Shown: piece by piece, positions 36,375 to 47,829 of the stretch
How the letters are laid out: every line of letters begins with the position of its first letter
Numbering within the stretch: the first letter of the stretch is position 1
From: Dreissena polymorpha
Taxonomy: Eukaryota; Mollusca; Bivalvia; Myida; Dreissenidae
Reading direction: 5' to 3'
Length of the DNA: 64,000 nucleotides
Assembly: GCF_020536995.1 (NCBI RefSeq)
Contig: NW_026273344.1
Coordinates: forward strand, 62,001-126,000
Translations under genes and position numbers: made by a program
Notes under the pieces: model-generated
Seen by the model: the letters and a program-made list of their open reading frames with translations, nothing else
Told to the model about the DNA's origin: nothing
The model's database searches: none

Positions 36375-38444
36375 ATGATGCTGCGTTTTGAATATTTTAT
36401 CATTGTTTTACGTGCTCATGATAAAATTAAGTTAGCCGAAGAAACATTTAAATACAGTAGGCGTTTAAGACTTAAAGAATTTTTCAATGACTTAAATAAC
36501 CCTGAAGAAATATTACAGTCCGCTAGTAAAAAACGACAGTATAGTAATATTACTAAGGAGGAACTAGCTTCACTTCGAAAACTGTCCCAAGATGATAGCA
36601 TTGTTATCAAGAAAGCCGACAAATCTAACACTATTGTGATTATGAACAAAATAGATTACAAAAATGAAGTTTTACGTCAACTAAACAATGTAATTCATTA
36701 TGAAAAACTACCCAGCGACCCATCAGAAAATGTAAAAAAATGTATCATCAATTGCATTGCAGATATACAAAAATCACATGCCAGCATTGAAAACGAATTT
36801 GATGCGTTACCACTGGATATAAGGTCTCCATTTTTCTACATTTTACCAAAGATTCACAAAGAAACAAATGAAAATCTTCCGCTTAAATACCCCGGTCGTC
36901 CAATTGTGTCAGCATGTAATTCACCTACGGAGAATATTTCGAAATATATAGACTCCATTCTCAAACCATACATGTTTGAATTGCCGTCTTTCATCAAAGA
37001 TACAACAGACTTCATAAAAAAGCTCAAAAATAAGACAGTTAATAGTAAAGAAACCTATCTCGTCACTCTAGACGTGTCATCGCTTTACACGAACATCCCA
37101 CACGACGATGGAATCAAGGCTTGTGAAGAATTTTTACATAATGGCAACATTAATAGCAACATAGTTTCTAAATTGTTACGACTTGTACTTGAAAATAACT
37201 ATTTTCAATTTGATGATGATTTCTATTTACAAAAAATGGGTACGGCTATGGGTAGTCCAATCGCGCCAGCATATGCCTCTCTATTTATGGGAAAACTTGA
37301 AAAAGACTTCCTTAAAATATGTGAACATAAACCGACACTGTGGTTTCGCTTTTTAGATGATATATTTATGATTTGGGACCACTCTTTAGAGAAGCTTGAA
37401 TTGTTTATTGAAGCATTAAACCGTTTTCACCCCAACATGAAGTTTACGTATTCTGCTTCTAAGAAAATCGTGTCTTTTCTCGATGTGGCTGTTTCTATTA
37501 ATGACGACTTAACACTTCAAACAGATATACACATAAAGGAGACCAATAACCACCAATATCTTGACTATACGTCATGCCACCCTAAACAGTGTAAGGACGG
37601 AATACCATACAGTCAGGCGAAGCGATATAGACGTATTATATCGGATGACAACAGTTTTAAATCGTCACTTCAAGACCTCAAGCATCATTTCAAACAGCGA
37701 GATTATCCGGAAAAAATTATCGATTGTGCATTTGAAAAAGTTTCTGCTCTATCTCAAGAAGACGCATTACAGTCCTGCAATAAAGCAAAAACAAAAGTTA
37801 TCCCATTTACAGTGGAATATAATCCGTCATTGCCAAGCATAGGAGCCGCAATAAACAAGTATTGGGACTTACTTAACCTGTCACAGAAAGAAGAAGTGAA
37901 AAGTGTGCATGAAACTTATAAGCCAATACTGGCGTTTAAAAGGCCTAATAATATAGGAAACTTCATTACACGTGCTCAGTTTACGAACAGTTTGAACAGT
38001 TCACGTGCGTCCAGTGCCTGTGGAAGAACACGTTGCTCCCATTGTAAATCCATACACGTTGGAGAAAAATTTAAAAGTACAGTAACAGGCGAGCAATTTA
38101 ATTTACAGAAGAATATGAATTGTGCATCTAAAGATGTAATATACCTCATTACATGTAAACAGTGTAAGAAACAGTACGTTGGACAAACCATGCAACCGGT
38201 GTCAAAAAGAATGAACAGTCATCGATTTGACATAAGAAACTTTTCTAACCCTGAATTTTCAACTTTGGTCGCATCACATTTTAATGAAGATCACCACAGC
38301 GCAAATGACTTTTCCTTTATGCCAATTGATGTTGTTAATAACAACATAGATCGTCTATGTAAAGAAACTTACTATATACATAGACTTAAAACATTACACC
38401 CTAATGGTATGAATAACAAAGTTCTTTTTAACATAAAAGACTAG
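36375..38444 (+). CDS. Penelope-like element protein: reverse transcriptase with GIY-YIG nuclease
   Basis: One open frame of 689 codons. Its N-terminal part (FFYILPKIHK, YPGRPIVSACNSPTENISKY) and TLDVSSLYTNIPHDDGI with the catalytic FLDDIF (Asp 328-329) are the Penelope-like RT. A Cys motif CGRTRCSHC near residue 550 precedes a GIY-YIG nuclease, seen as VIYLITCKQCKKQYVGQT (588-605) with a downstream Arg/His-rich helix. These elements retrotranspose and lack gag or envelope genes. Full-length relatives are usually longer at the N-terminus, so the 5' end is probably truncated here and the start at 36375 is only the first ATG available. No stop within the RT or nuclease. It sits within the Harbinger-like element. 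Confidence 0.88.
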   Translation: MMLRFEYFIIVLRAHDKIKLAEETFKYSRRLRLKEFFNDLNNPEEILQSASKKRQYSNITKEELASLRKLSQDDSIVIKKADKSNTIVIMNKIDYKNEVLRQLNNVIHYEKLPSDPSENVKKCIINCIADIQKSHASIENEFDALPLDIRSPFFYILPKIHKETNENLPLKYPGRPIVSACNSPTENISKYIDSILKPYMFELPSFIKDTTDFIKKLKNKTVNSKETYLVTLDVSSLYTNIPHDDGIKACEEFLHNGNINSNIVSKLLRLVLENNYFQFDDDFYLQKMGTAMGSPIAPAYASLFMGKLEKDFLKICEHKPTLWFRFLDDIFMIWDHSLEKLELFIEALNRFHPNMKFTYSASKKIVSFLDVAVSINDDLTLQTDIHIKETNNHQYLDYTSCHPKQCKDGIPYSQAKRYRRIISDDNSFKSSLQDLKHHFKQRDYPEKIIDCAFEKVSALSQEDALQSCNKAKTKVIPFTVEYNPSLPSIGAAINKYWDLLNLSQKEEVKSVHETYKPILAFKRPNNIGNFITRAQFTNSLNSSRASSACGRTRCSHCKSIHVGEKFKSTVTGEQFNLQKNMNCASKDVIYLITCKQCKKQYVGQTMQPVSKRMNSHRFDIRNFSNPEFSTLVASHFNEDHHSANDFSFMPIDVVNNNIDRLCKETYYIHRLKTLHPNGMNNKVLFNIKD

Positions 38445-38567
38445 CTCTTCAATTTAATTAAGCTTACTTTTGTTTTTTCCTATTAGTATTTTTATATATA
38501 ATTTTATAGGAAATTGTGTATTCTTGAATCCGAAAGTTAAGCTTAATTTAATTAACGTTCATTTTAT

Positions 38568-38690
38568 TGACGTACATTTTCCCGCATTTTAATGTACGTT
38601 AAGTCAATGACGTAACATCCGCTTTCTGTTATTATTTGTATTATCCTGATGAAGGCGTAAGCCGAAACGTTGATAAAAAAGGAAAGAAAA
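38568..38690 (+). ncRNA. Hammerhead-like core in the Penelope 3' flank
   Basis: CTGATGA at 38648-38654 is followed by a GGC-GTAA-GCC stem-loop and GAAAC (to about 38671). This is the hammerhead ribozyme core with stem II; such motifs are known in Penelope-like elements. Upstream, 38573-38610 can pair (GACGTACATT with AATGTACGTT). I could not complete stems I and III or fix the cleavage site by eye. Confidence 0.5.
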
Positions 38691-38929
38691 ATATGTGTTT
38701 TTGTTGGATTTATCATACTATATCATTGTTTTATAAAATTTGTTGAAAGTCATTTTTCCCTTGTATTTATTGTATCATGATTGAAAACAACTTTCTTTGA
38801 TCATTGATATCAATATTTTCGTAACCGACTTACCACGAAGATGCAAGTAAGAAACCATACATTGAGAAATGAATAACGTTTGTGTGTGTGTGTTTTTTGG
38901 CAAAATTAGCAAACTCGATATCAATTATA

Positions 38930-39290
38930 TGCAACACTGACCAAGATTGATGAAGATCAGATCAATGCTGATTGCATTAGAGCCTGGACAACATGTTGAA
39001 TGTTAACAATACACCAAGTAATACTTTGACATACTTTTTAAGCATATATAACCTATATTCGAATTTGACCAGTATAAACAAGATGAAAATCCTAAATAAG
39101 ATTGGGGAAGATCGGATGAATATTGTTCGAATTAGAGCCGAACAACATGCTGAATGCTGAAAATGCATTAAGTGACCATATTACCTAGTATTTGACACTA
39201 CATGACCCATATTCGAAATTGGCCTATATATCATGCAAATTCAACTTCTGACAAAAATTGGTTAAGATCAGATGAACACTGTTTAACATA
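38930..39290 (+). repeat. Diverged direct repeat, about 160 bp x 2.5
   Basis: Recurring landmarks are GAAGATC.GAT(C/G)AAT, ATTAGAGCC, ACAACATG.TGAATG and ACC.ATATTCGAA. It is a dispersed molluscan repeat style with no coding content. Confidence 0.55.
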
Positions 39291-40297
39291 ACATGTTCCT
39301 TTTTTCCAAACGGGCATATAAAAATCAAATAAAACAACAAATAATAAACTTAACGATTTATTTATTGGCTGCTACTATACTACCTCCAAAACCAGTACCA
39401 AAAGGAATACGTCTCAGATATAATATCCAACAACATGAGTGCATTATGTAGAATGCGTATAAACATGTGGTGAACAAAAATAAGAAGTCCATGCTTAATT
39501 AATGATTGGTTTGCTTTTTATCATTGATTTAAATAAAATGGTAGTTCATATTTTCCTTCTCAAATACAGCCAAATTTAATGCTGTCAAAATTCAACAGTG
39601 TTTACTTGTAAAATTCAACATTAATGTCAATAAATAACTCAAAAATAGTCTGATTGTAAATCCTGTACAATATGCACAACAGATCTTAATGATAATCTAA
39701 TTTGTAAAAGTTAGGTGGTGCAAACAAGAATGTGAAACGAACCCACGGGTGGACTTTATAATTAAAGTTCACATCAATGAAAAATGCCCCATGGTTTTAA
39801 ATAACAAGAGTAATTGACAAAAGACTATTAGAAATTTTTTTAATATTAACATTAAATACAGGTACAATCAAGACAAAAAACTTTGAAGAAACATTTTTCT
39901 ATATGATTCACAACAATATTTTAGAAATATAAAATTGAACACTGAAAATATTTACAATAATAGTATAACAATAACAAATAACTTCAACTGATACCAATAG
40001 AAGCAGAAATCTACATCAAAGCTACCGCCTTACACTAATGCAGTGATGTCCATAAGGCAATTTAAACAATTCTCTAAATTAAACATTACAGCATCTTGAC
40101 AGCTATAGTGAATATGAATTTTAAAGGTTCATTATCATATAATTTAGCTTTTATTTATTAATTTTACCTTGAGTCAAGGTCATTCAAAAGTCAAGGTCAA
40201 ATTCAACTTGCCAGGTACATTACTGTGTGTGTCAATTTCTCCGAGCCAATATAGAGTAGCAAATTAGCAAATGCATGTCGATTGCAATAATCTTACC

Positions 40298-40509
40298 TTG
40301 GTCTGTGGCGAAATGGTTTTTCCGCCCCGTTCGGATCTGGCAAGATCCTGCCCCAAAAGCTCTACCAGTTGTTGCGCGGTGGTTCGGTTCACCCGATACC
40401 GACTAACAAAGTCTATATCGCTAACCCCGGCAACCTCCAAACGGGGCCGGAACTCCCGCTCTCTCCTTCTCTGGTTATTTGCCATCATCAACAAAAACAT
40501 CTCGGCCAT
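40298..40509 (-). pseudogene. Harbinger transposase first exon (HARBI1-like), remainder missing
   Basis: The minus-strand start ATG at 40509 has a good context (AATATGGCC). It encodes MAEMFLLMMANNQRRRERE, then FRPRLEVAGVSDIDFVSRYR, TTAQQLVELLGQDL and SPQTK. This resembles the N-terminal helical region of HARBI1-like transposases (RxFRPRxNxxxxLsdxeFxxRyRl). A canonical donor, AAG followed by GTAAGA, ends the exon at 40298. No catalytic DDE exon was found on the minus strand down to 38720, so the gene is most likely truncated by deletion or insertion. Confidence 0.72.
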
Positions 40510-40987
40510 ATTGGATTTGTTTAACGCTCTGCGATGCGTTTGTGTGATCGCAGTTGTTAAAGCAAAATATCGCAAAAAAACAGGTGCTCTTGCGATGTGC
40601 GATTTTTGATGAAACGGTAAATAGCCTTAATATTGGCGATATGCGAATATCGCAACCGTACCGGCGATGCGATATTTGATGAAACGCAAATTGCGATCAA
40701 ATAAGCGATGTGCGATATTTTAGCAGTAAAATTGCGATGCGATCGTTGATGAAACGAGGCCATGCAGTGGACCCATTTAAGCTACTGTACCAATGACGGA
40801 GTGGTGAGGAGACAGTAAAATTTCGTCTGTCCACATTGTATTGAGGAGTAGTGGATTTTTCAATGCAATTTTACACTGTTCATATGTTAATATTTTATTG
40901 TTATTTCGTGTTTGACTTTTTTTTAAATGTTTCATTTTCACCAGAAACTATTTAAAACCGTTAAAAAATAGGTATGTGAAGTTGGCT

Positions 40988-43445
40988 GTTAGATGTTCAT
41001 CAGATGTTTAAAACAGAAATGCACAGCTGTGCATTGGGTGTTAAGCAGATGTTTAAAATAGAATTGCAAAGCTGTGCATTGGGTGTTAATCAGATGTTTA
41101 AAATACAAATGCACAGCTGTGCATTGGGTGTTCATCAGATATTTAAAAAAGAAATGCACAGCTGTTCATTGGGTGTTCAGCAGATGTTTAATATATAAAA
41201 AATGAATAGCTGTGTATTGGGTGTTCGTCAGATGTTAAAATAGAAACGCAAAGCAGTGCATTGGGTGTTCGTCATATGTTTAAAATACAAATGCACAGCT
41301 GTACATTGGATGTTCATTAGATGTTTAAAACAGAAATGCACAGCGGTGCATAGGGTGTTAATCAGATGTTTAAAATAGAAATGCACAGCTGTGCATTGGG
41401 TGTTCGTAAGATGTTTAAAATATAAATGCACAGCTGTGCATTGGGTGTTCATCCGATCTTTAAAATAGAAATGCACAGCTGTGTATTGGGTGTTCGTCAT
41501 ATGTTTAAAAAAGAAATGCATAGATGTGCATTAGGTGTTCGTCAGATGTTTACAATTTAAATGCACAGCTGTTCATTGGGTGTTCATCAGATGTTTAATA
41601 TATAAATGCATAGCTGTGCATTGGGTGTTTGTCAGATGTTAAAATAGACACGCAAAGCTGTGCATTGGGTGTTCGTCAGATGTTTTAAATACACATGCAC
41701 AGCAGTGCATTGGGTGTTCATCAGATGTTTAAAATACAAATGCACAGCTGTGCATTGGGTGTTCATCAGATGTTTAAAATACAAATGCACAGCTGTACAT
41801 TGGGTGTTCGTCAGATGTTTAAAATAGAAAAGCATAGCTGTGCATTAGGTGTTCGTCAGATGTTTACAATTTAAATGCACAGCTGTTTATTGGGTGTTCA
41901 TCGGATGTTTAATATATAAATGCATAGCTGTGCATTGGGTGTTTGTCCGATGTTAAAATAGACACGCAAAGCTGTGCATTGGGTGTACGTCAAATGTTTT
42001 ATATACAAATGCACAGCTGTGCAATAGGTGTTCATCAGATGTTTAAAATACAAATGCACAGCTGTGCATTGGGTGTTCATCAGATGTTTAAAACAGAAAT
42101 GCACAGCTGTGCATTGGGTGTTAATCCGATGTTTAAAAAAGAAATGCACAGCTGTGCATTGGGTGTTCGTCAGATGTTTAAATTAGAAATGCATAGCTAT
42201 GCATTAGGTGTTCGTCAGATGTTTACAATTTAAATGCACAGCTGTGCATTGAGTGTTCATCAGATGTTTAATATATGAATGCATAGCTGTGCATTGTGTG
42301 TTCGTCATATGTTTAATATATAAATGCATAGCTGTGCATTAGGTGTTTGTCAGATGTTTAAAATAGAAATGCACAGCTATGCATAGGGTGTTCGGCAGAT
42401 GTTTAAAATAGAAATGCACAGCTGTGCATTGGGTATTAATCAGATGTTTAAAATAGAAAAGCACAGCTATGCATTGGATGTTCGTCAGTTGCTTAAAATA
42501 CAAATGCGCAGCTGTGCATTGGGTGTTCATCAGTTGTTTAAAATACAAATGCACAGCTGTGCATTGGGTGTTCATCAGATGTTTAACATAGAAATGCAAA
42601 GCTGTGCATTGGATGTTCGTCAGATGTGTAAAATAGATATGTACAGCTGTGCATTTGGTGTCCATCAGATGTTTAAAACAGAAATGTATAGCTGCGCATC
42701 GGGTGTTCGACAGAAGTTTAAAACAGAAATACACAGCTGTGCATTGGGTGTTAATCAGATGTTTAAAATAGAAATACACAGCTGTGCATTGGATGTTCGT
42801 CAGATGTTTAAAATACAAATGCACAGCTCTGCATTGGACGTTCATCAGATGTTTAATATATAAATGAATAGCTGTCATTGGGTGTTCGTCAGATGTTTAA
42901 CATTGAAATAGAAAGCTATGCATTGGATGTTCGTCAGATGTTTAAAATAGATATGCACAGCTGTGCATTGGGTGTCCATCGGATGTTTACAAAAATGCAT
43001 AGCTGCGCATCGGGTGTTCGGCAGAAGTTTTAAATAGAAATAAATAGCTGTGCATTGGGTGTTCGTCAGATTTTTAACATTAAAATGCATAGCTGTGTAT
43101 TGGATGTTCGTCAGATGTTTAAAATAGAAATACATAGCTGTGTATTGGGTGTCCGTCAGATGTTTAATATATAAATGCATAGCTGTGCATTGGGTGTTAA
43201 TCAGATGTTTAAAATAGAAATACATAGCTGTGCATTGGGTGTACTCTAGATGTTTACAATTTAAATGCACAGCTGTTCATTGGGTGTTCATCAGATGTTT
43301 AATATATAAATGAATAGTTGTGCATTTGGTGTTCGTCAGATGTTAAAATAGAAACGCAAATATGTGCATTGGATGTTTGTCATATGTTTAAAATACAAAT
43401 GCACAGCTGTGCATTGGGTGTTCATCAGATGTTTAAAACAGAAAC
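40988..43445. repeat. Long minisatellite, 45 bp x about 54
   Basis: The unit is CAGATGTTTAAAATAGAA followed by ATGCACAGCTGTGCAT and TGGGTGTTCGT. ATGCACAGCTGTGCAT is a perfect 16-bp palindrome centred on CAGCTG. Copies differ by a few substitutions and some one-base indels. Since 45 is divisible by 3, long frames stay open on both strands (repeats of HSCALGVHQMFKIQM on +, TQCTAVHLYFKHLMN on -). These frames lack any start context or fixed reading phase, so I treat them as repeat translations. Confidence 0.95.
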
Positions 43446-43806
43446 AGGCTTAACGAGCTGATACAAATGCTAAATAGAGCGAATGTTTTTGCCCATTTAG
43501 TATTCTTATTTAATATGCTAAACAGGTTCAAATGGCTGCTTTATAGGTTAATATGGGCTAAATAGGTTGTATATTTCAATCGACGTACTAAACGTGCTAA
43601 GCAGGCTGAACAGGCTATTACATAGGCTAAAAAAGCTTAATAGGATGTTATAATCTTGCTTAATGGGCTAAACAGGCTTAAGAGGCTGTTAAATAAGCTT
43701 AATATGATGTATGTTTCAACTTATGTACTAAAATGGCTTAATAGGCTAAATAGGCTAAATAGGATGTATGTTTCAACCTATGTACTAAATAGGCTAAATA
43801 GGCAAA
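43446..43806 (+). repeat. Degenerate short repeat rich in AGGCTAAA
   Basis: The word TAGGCTAAA or GGGCTAAACAGG recurs irregularly, with two longer copies of GATGTATGTTTCAAC..ATGTACTAAA (43703 and 43762). It directly follows the 45-bp array. Confidence 0.75.
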
Positions 43807-43809
43807 CTT

Positions 43810-44580
43810 CACACACGTGGAAATCGCACGCAATCTTATGTCTTAATTCTTTTTCACGGATGAAATTCAGAAAAACAATTGTTGCAAACCCGTGTCGACT
43901 TAATTTGTGGCCAGTTGTATCCCTTGTTAGTATAAATACTATAATTATATAAAAAAAAATCGATACTCGAACCTGTCATTTTGACTATCTTAAAAACATA
44001 AACCACATTTATTCTACTTCACTTTTGACTTTGTTTCGGTAGAATAGTAAGGATTAGCGATTTACTTACATAGTAGGTTCGTAAAAAATATTGGTGAGGG
44101 GGGGGGGGGGATGAGGAGTTACATGTTAATGCCAATACATGAGAATGAATGAAGACGAAGCATAACATTTCTGGTGAATATTTTGATAGTGCTTATACAT
44201 GGAACATCACCAATGGGACGTCGAGATTGCAATACACTTTCACGCGATAGTGATAATTATTATTCGTCAAATATTTATTTTCGTTCCTAAATATAGTAAA
44301 AAATAATAATGTCCAATGTTTAAACAAAATTAAGATTGAATTACCGTATGCATAAAATACATTAATATCCAACGTAATCCACGGATACATATTTCGTCTG
44401 TTTCGAAATCAAGATTAATGTTGTTATGACACAAAGGGGAGTATAATAGTATAACTGACACGTGACATGTCCTGTAAAACGCTCATGCAGTAAAGTTAAA
44501 TCAATTGGCTTCGAACATTTGCTTACATGGTACTCGGCGAAAAAAGGGCTTAATGCATGTGCGTTCAGTAAACGATTAAG
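43810..44580. other. Non-coding, nothing recognised
   Basis: AT-rich sequence with a G-run at 44098-44110. No convincing gene or repeat. Confidence 0.4.
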
Positions 44581-44735
44581 TGTCTGGATTTTTGCTAACA
44601 AGAGACTTCCTTTAAACGAAAATACCATTACATATTAAGGTGTCGTCCCTGATTGGCCACTGCAGATTGCACAGGCTAATCTGGGACGACACTTTACTCA
44701 CATGCATTAAGCTCCGTTTTCCCAGAGCGCAACTG
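44580..44735. mobile_element. Fragment of a bivalve inverted-repeat element
   Basis: The core hairpin is GTGTCGTCCCTGATTGGCC at 44641-44659 pairing with GGCTAATCTGGGACGACAC at 44675-44693. Flanking tracts (AACGAAAATACCAT upstream, CATGCATTAAGC and CCGTTTTCCCAGAGCGC downstream) form part of a motif I recognise as widespread in bivalve sequence. No coding capacity. Confidence 0.65.
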
Positions 44736-45469
44736 ATACCTACCGGTGGTTTCTAGCTCCAATTTCTTTGAGAACAATACTCCATGCGCCACAACTGATG
44801 TGCGGGTTAACACTTTTTAAATGATGGTGCCTTCGGAATGACCCGACATCCATAGTAGGGTTGTGTACTTTAGTTATATATTAGATCACGGAGTGTATAT
44901 TGATCTAGAGTCCGTGATCATATTGACTAAATGTTTCCTGGTAATTTCTTTACATAAAGTAAATGTCCTCAAATAAAAACAAACATGATGACACATCACT
45001 GCATTTTAATCAGTTCGTCACATTAAAGAATATTCCTACCATAAACTCTTAGTAAATAAAGTGACCAGACCTTTTGACTTCGTATAATGACCTATATCAA
45101 TAGCTTATGAAACGCCGGGGGCATTTTTTCCCGCCAGTAGATCCGATCGATAAATCCGAGTATTTCATTGGCTGATTTGAGAGAAATCCTCCCCAGAAGA
45201 TTGGTCATATTGCTGCGTCCTATTCGAGATGAGTTGCTGAGTACTGCTTATGTAATGTTACACTGGTAAGTGTTGCAAATTCATAAGAAACATAGACACG
45301 GATTTCGTCCCAGTTGCAATTACGCATTAAATTCCATCTCGAAGAATTCCAGGGTCAGTACTCGGTCAGATCTCGGTCAGTAAATCGTAAGGGGAAGAGA
45401 GAATAAACTTTCAATGAACGCATTATGGTGATGAGACAGTATTGCTATCAATTTATAAAAGAACATGAA

Positions 45470-45945
45470 TTCTATGATATAATATATTATATAATATATT
45501 ATATCATATATTATATCATATATAATGTAATATATTATATAATATATTTTATATTATATAATATTATTTATTATATATTTAATATATTATAATATATAAT
45601 ATTATATCATATAAGATATAGTATAAGATATAATACAATATATAATATAAGATATAATATAATATAATATAAGATATAATATAATATATTATATAAGATA
45701 TAATATATATAGATATAGATAGATCTAGATATATATATAGAGATATATATAGATCTATCTATATAGAGAATAGAGATAGATCTATATATATAGATAAATC
45801 TTTATATATAATAAATAATAATATTATATAATATATATGATCTATAATATAATATATAATATATAATATATATATAATATAATATAATATAATATATAAT
45901 ATATACATAATATAATATACAATATTACATAATATATAATATGGC
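45470..45945. repeat. Very AT-rich simple-sequence block
   Basis: About 475 bp of TATAATATATTA- and AGATATA-type sequence with almost no G or C. It contains many overlapping palindromes. Open frames here have no meaning. Confidence 0.95.
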
Positions 45946-46087
45946 ATTTATTATGGAACAAATCAGCGAGGGATGAATTTATTTTAAAAAGGTGGGTGTT
46001 TGTTTGTTATCATTGTTATTTATTTGTTATTATTAAAATATCGACATTAAATGTTATGGTCTCAAATTTACGGTAATTGATGATCAT

Positions 46088-46215
46088 ATTTAAATAACCG
46101 CCATCTAAACTTATGAAAATGTTAGTTCCCTTACAGCCCTTCTTTACCTATACAACAAATAAACAAACACAATTCTGTTTTGATACTAGCCGCTGGGACT
46201 CACATACCGGCTGTC
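46088..46215 (+). repeat. Possible resumption of unit B, then a repeat shared with 50361-50438
   Basis: 46088-46132 (ATATTTAAATAACCGCCATC, AAACTTATGAAAAT) matches 9283-9325, which in unit A directly follows the last stretch shared with unit B. Next, 46139-46212 (CCTATACAACAA to GGACTCACATACCGGCTG) matches 50361-50438. The first match suggests that the intervening 18.8 kb is an insertion nest. Confidence 0.55.
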
Positions 46216-47505
46216 CGTTTATTAATAAAGTTATTAAATTATTAAAGTTAACATCCTACCAACCATCATAAAATATTGTAATGCCGGTCCGTCTGGTGGC
46301 CGTCAGACGGTGCCAACATCACAAATTTCCTACTGAATAAAGAAAATAAAGACTGCATAAATTATAATATCGCTTTTTATTAACACAAAAGTCATTTCTC
46401 AAGTTTCTTATTGTTTCTGTTTCCTGATGTTTTTCGTTTCTTAGCCTAAAAGAATCAAAGCGCTGAAGGCACTGAAGATGTTCGCTATTGCATAATTTAA
46501 CACGCAATTCATTTTTCAAAATCAAACGCAAGTTTGAAATGAACACACGCCATTCAACTTTATAAAGTGTGTGTCATAGCGCACGGGTCGAGTTTTGTGT
46601 GCACTTGTTATCATCCTTATTATTTCATAGAAATAACTAAGACAAAATAAAAACAACATGCTTTTTGGACGTCCTGAAAGCATAGAAAGTATGATGAAAA
46701 TGGTAATGAGAACTTAATATAAAGAAAATTTGCAGTCACCATCATATTAAAGGAATATTTTTTTTTAAATATCAAATGACTATCTCACCAAGAATATAAA
46801 TTCATAATGAAAGTTCCGTGTACAAAACTTTTGATTTTTGACACCATATACAAATTCAAAATATACAACAATCTTCGTATCTTGTATATGGAGGAATAAA
46901 AGTATATAAGCATTGCTGTTTATGCTTTACTTGTTTCCCGAGCAGTTTACACGTTGTCAACAACGCTGACATAAACATAGGTATAGAGCACTAATGCGCT
47001 TTTAGGCGTAGCTGTTTTACTCAGTTTTCATCTTAGTGACTTTTACATAACGCCAACAGACACGCATGAATATTTTCGAATATTTGATAAGCTGATTCGA
47101 GAAACAACCTCTGAATTTTTGCTACATCACTGCGTATGTGCTCATTTCAAAGGATGTAGCACTGTTCAGTGTAAGGAATTACGGACTACTCTCTGTATGC
47201 TCAAACGACACAAATTGTGGCCCTGTTACAATTACGCGTTACAATCCATCTCGCAGAATTTCACTTTCGCCTCCAAGATGAGAAAACAATCATTAGCGAA
47301 ATAGTATAGTGTCACGATAAGAGAAAATCGTTTAATTATCATACCACAATGTTTGCCGTACTTGGTCAGCACGTTTGGAAATCATTCTTTAATGTGTGGA
47401 TAGGCTGCCATTATTAACAGGTTTGCTATTTTGAATTCAATTTTGTATCAAAAAGCATTGTTATTAAATGTGGCATTTTCAATTCGCAATGAGATTTGTA
47501 ATGAC
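46216..47505. other. Non-coding, nothing recognised
   Basis: No convincing gene. Short frames near 46319 and 47119 lack recognisable domains, splice context or codon bias. Confidence 0.4.
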
Positions 47506-47511
47506 CCTCAT

Positions 47512-47707
47512 CATGCGAAAATGGGTCTTATTTCATATGCGCCCATCATATAAATAGCCCACTCAGCTATCTCTCCTTCTGGTAAGGAGAAACATAACAT
47601 ATTGAGTGATTTTAAAGCGAACAGCATCGCCTATGGCCTGACTGCGCAAAAGCACATGTTGGGTTTAACAAACGCTTGCCGAAACGCATAAGACCCATTT
47701 TCGCATG
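47512..47707. mobile_element. 196-bp MITE with perfect 20-bp inverted ends
   Basis: CATGCGAAAATGGGTCTTAT at 47512-47531 and its exact complement at 47688-47707. No coding capacity; target duplication is not clear. Confidence 0.85.
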
Positions 47708-47829
47708 ACGGCGCTATTGACGTGTGATTTAAATGTGTCGAAAGAAAACTGCGTTTAAATCAAATATAAACATACGATATATTTCGATAGTGAAGAAAGA
47801 TACTCATAACAAGGCATATGAGGACACAT

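Larger units (their letters stand above)
29453..40759. mobile_element. PIF/Harbinger-like element of 11.3 kb, with later insertions
   Basis: The left end reads CCCCGTTTCATCAAAAC and the right end, on the minus strand, CCTCGTTTCATCAACGATCG. GTTTCATCAA words next to GCGAT words recur inside both ends (29520 on the left; about 40608, 40678 and 40748 on the right), as expected for subterminal binding repeats. The left part encodes a Myb/SANT-like accessory protein and the right part the first exon of a HARBI1-like transposase in the opposite direction. The catalytic part of the transposase is not found, and LINE, Helitron-like and Penelope-like DNA lie in the middle. No clear target duplication is seen. 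It has inserted at the C-terminal end of the pogo-like gene. Confidence 0.75.

Noticed and set aside
40988-43445. Possible CRISPR array or repetitive protein gene
   Set aside because: Units are contiguous without unique spacers, the window is eukaryotic, and frames are open on both strands because the period is divisible by three.
45470-45945. Frame encoding a Tyr/Ile-rich peptide
   Set aside because: Translation of an almost pure AT block.
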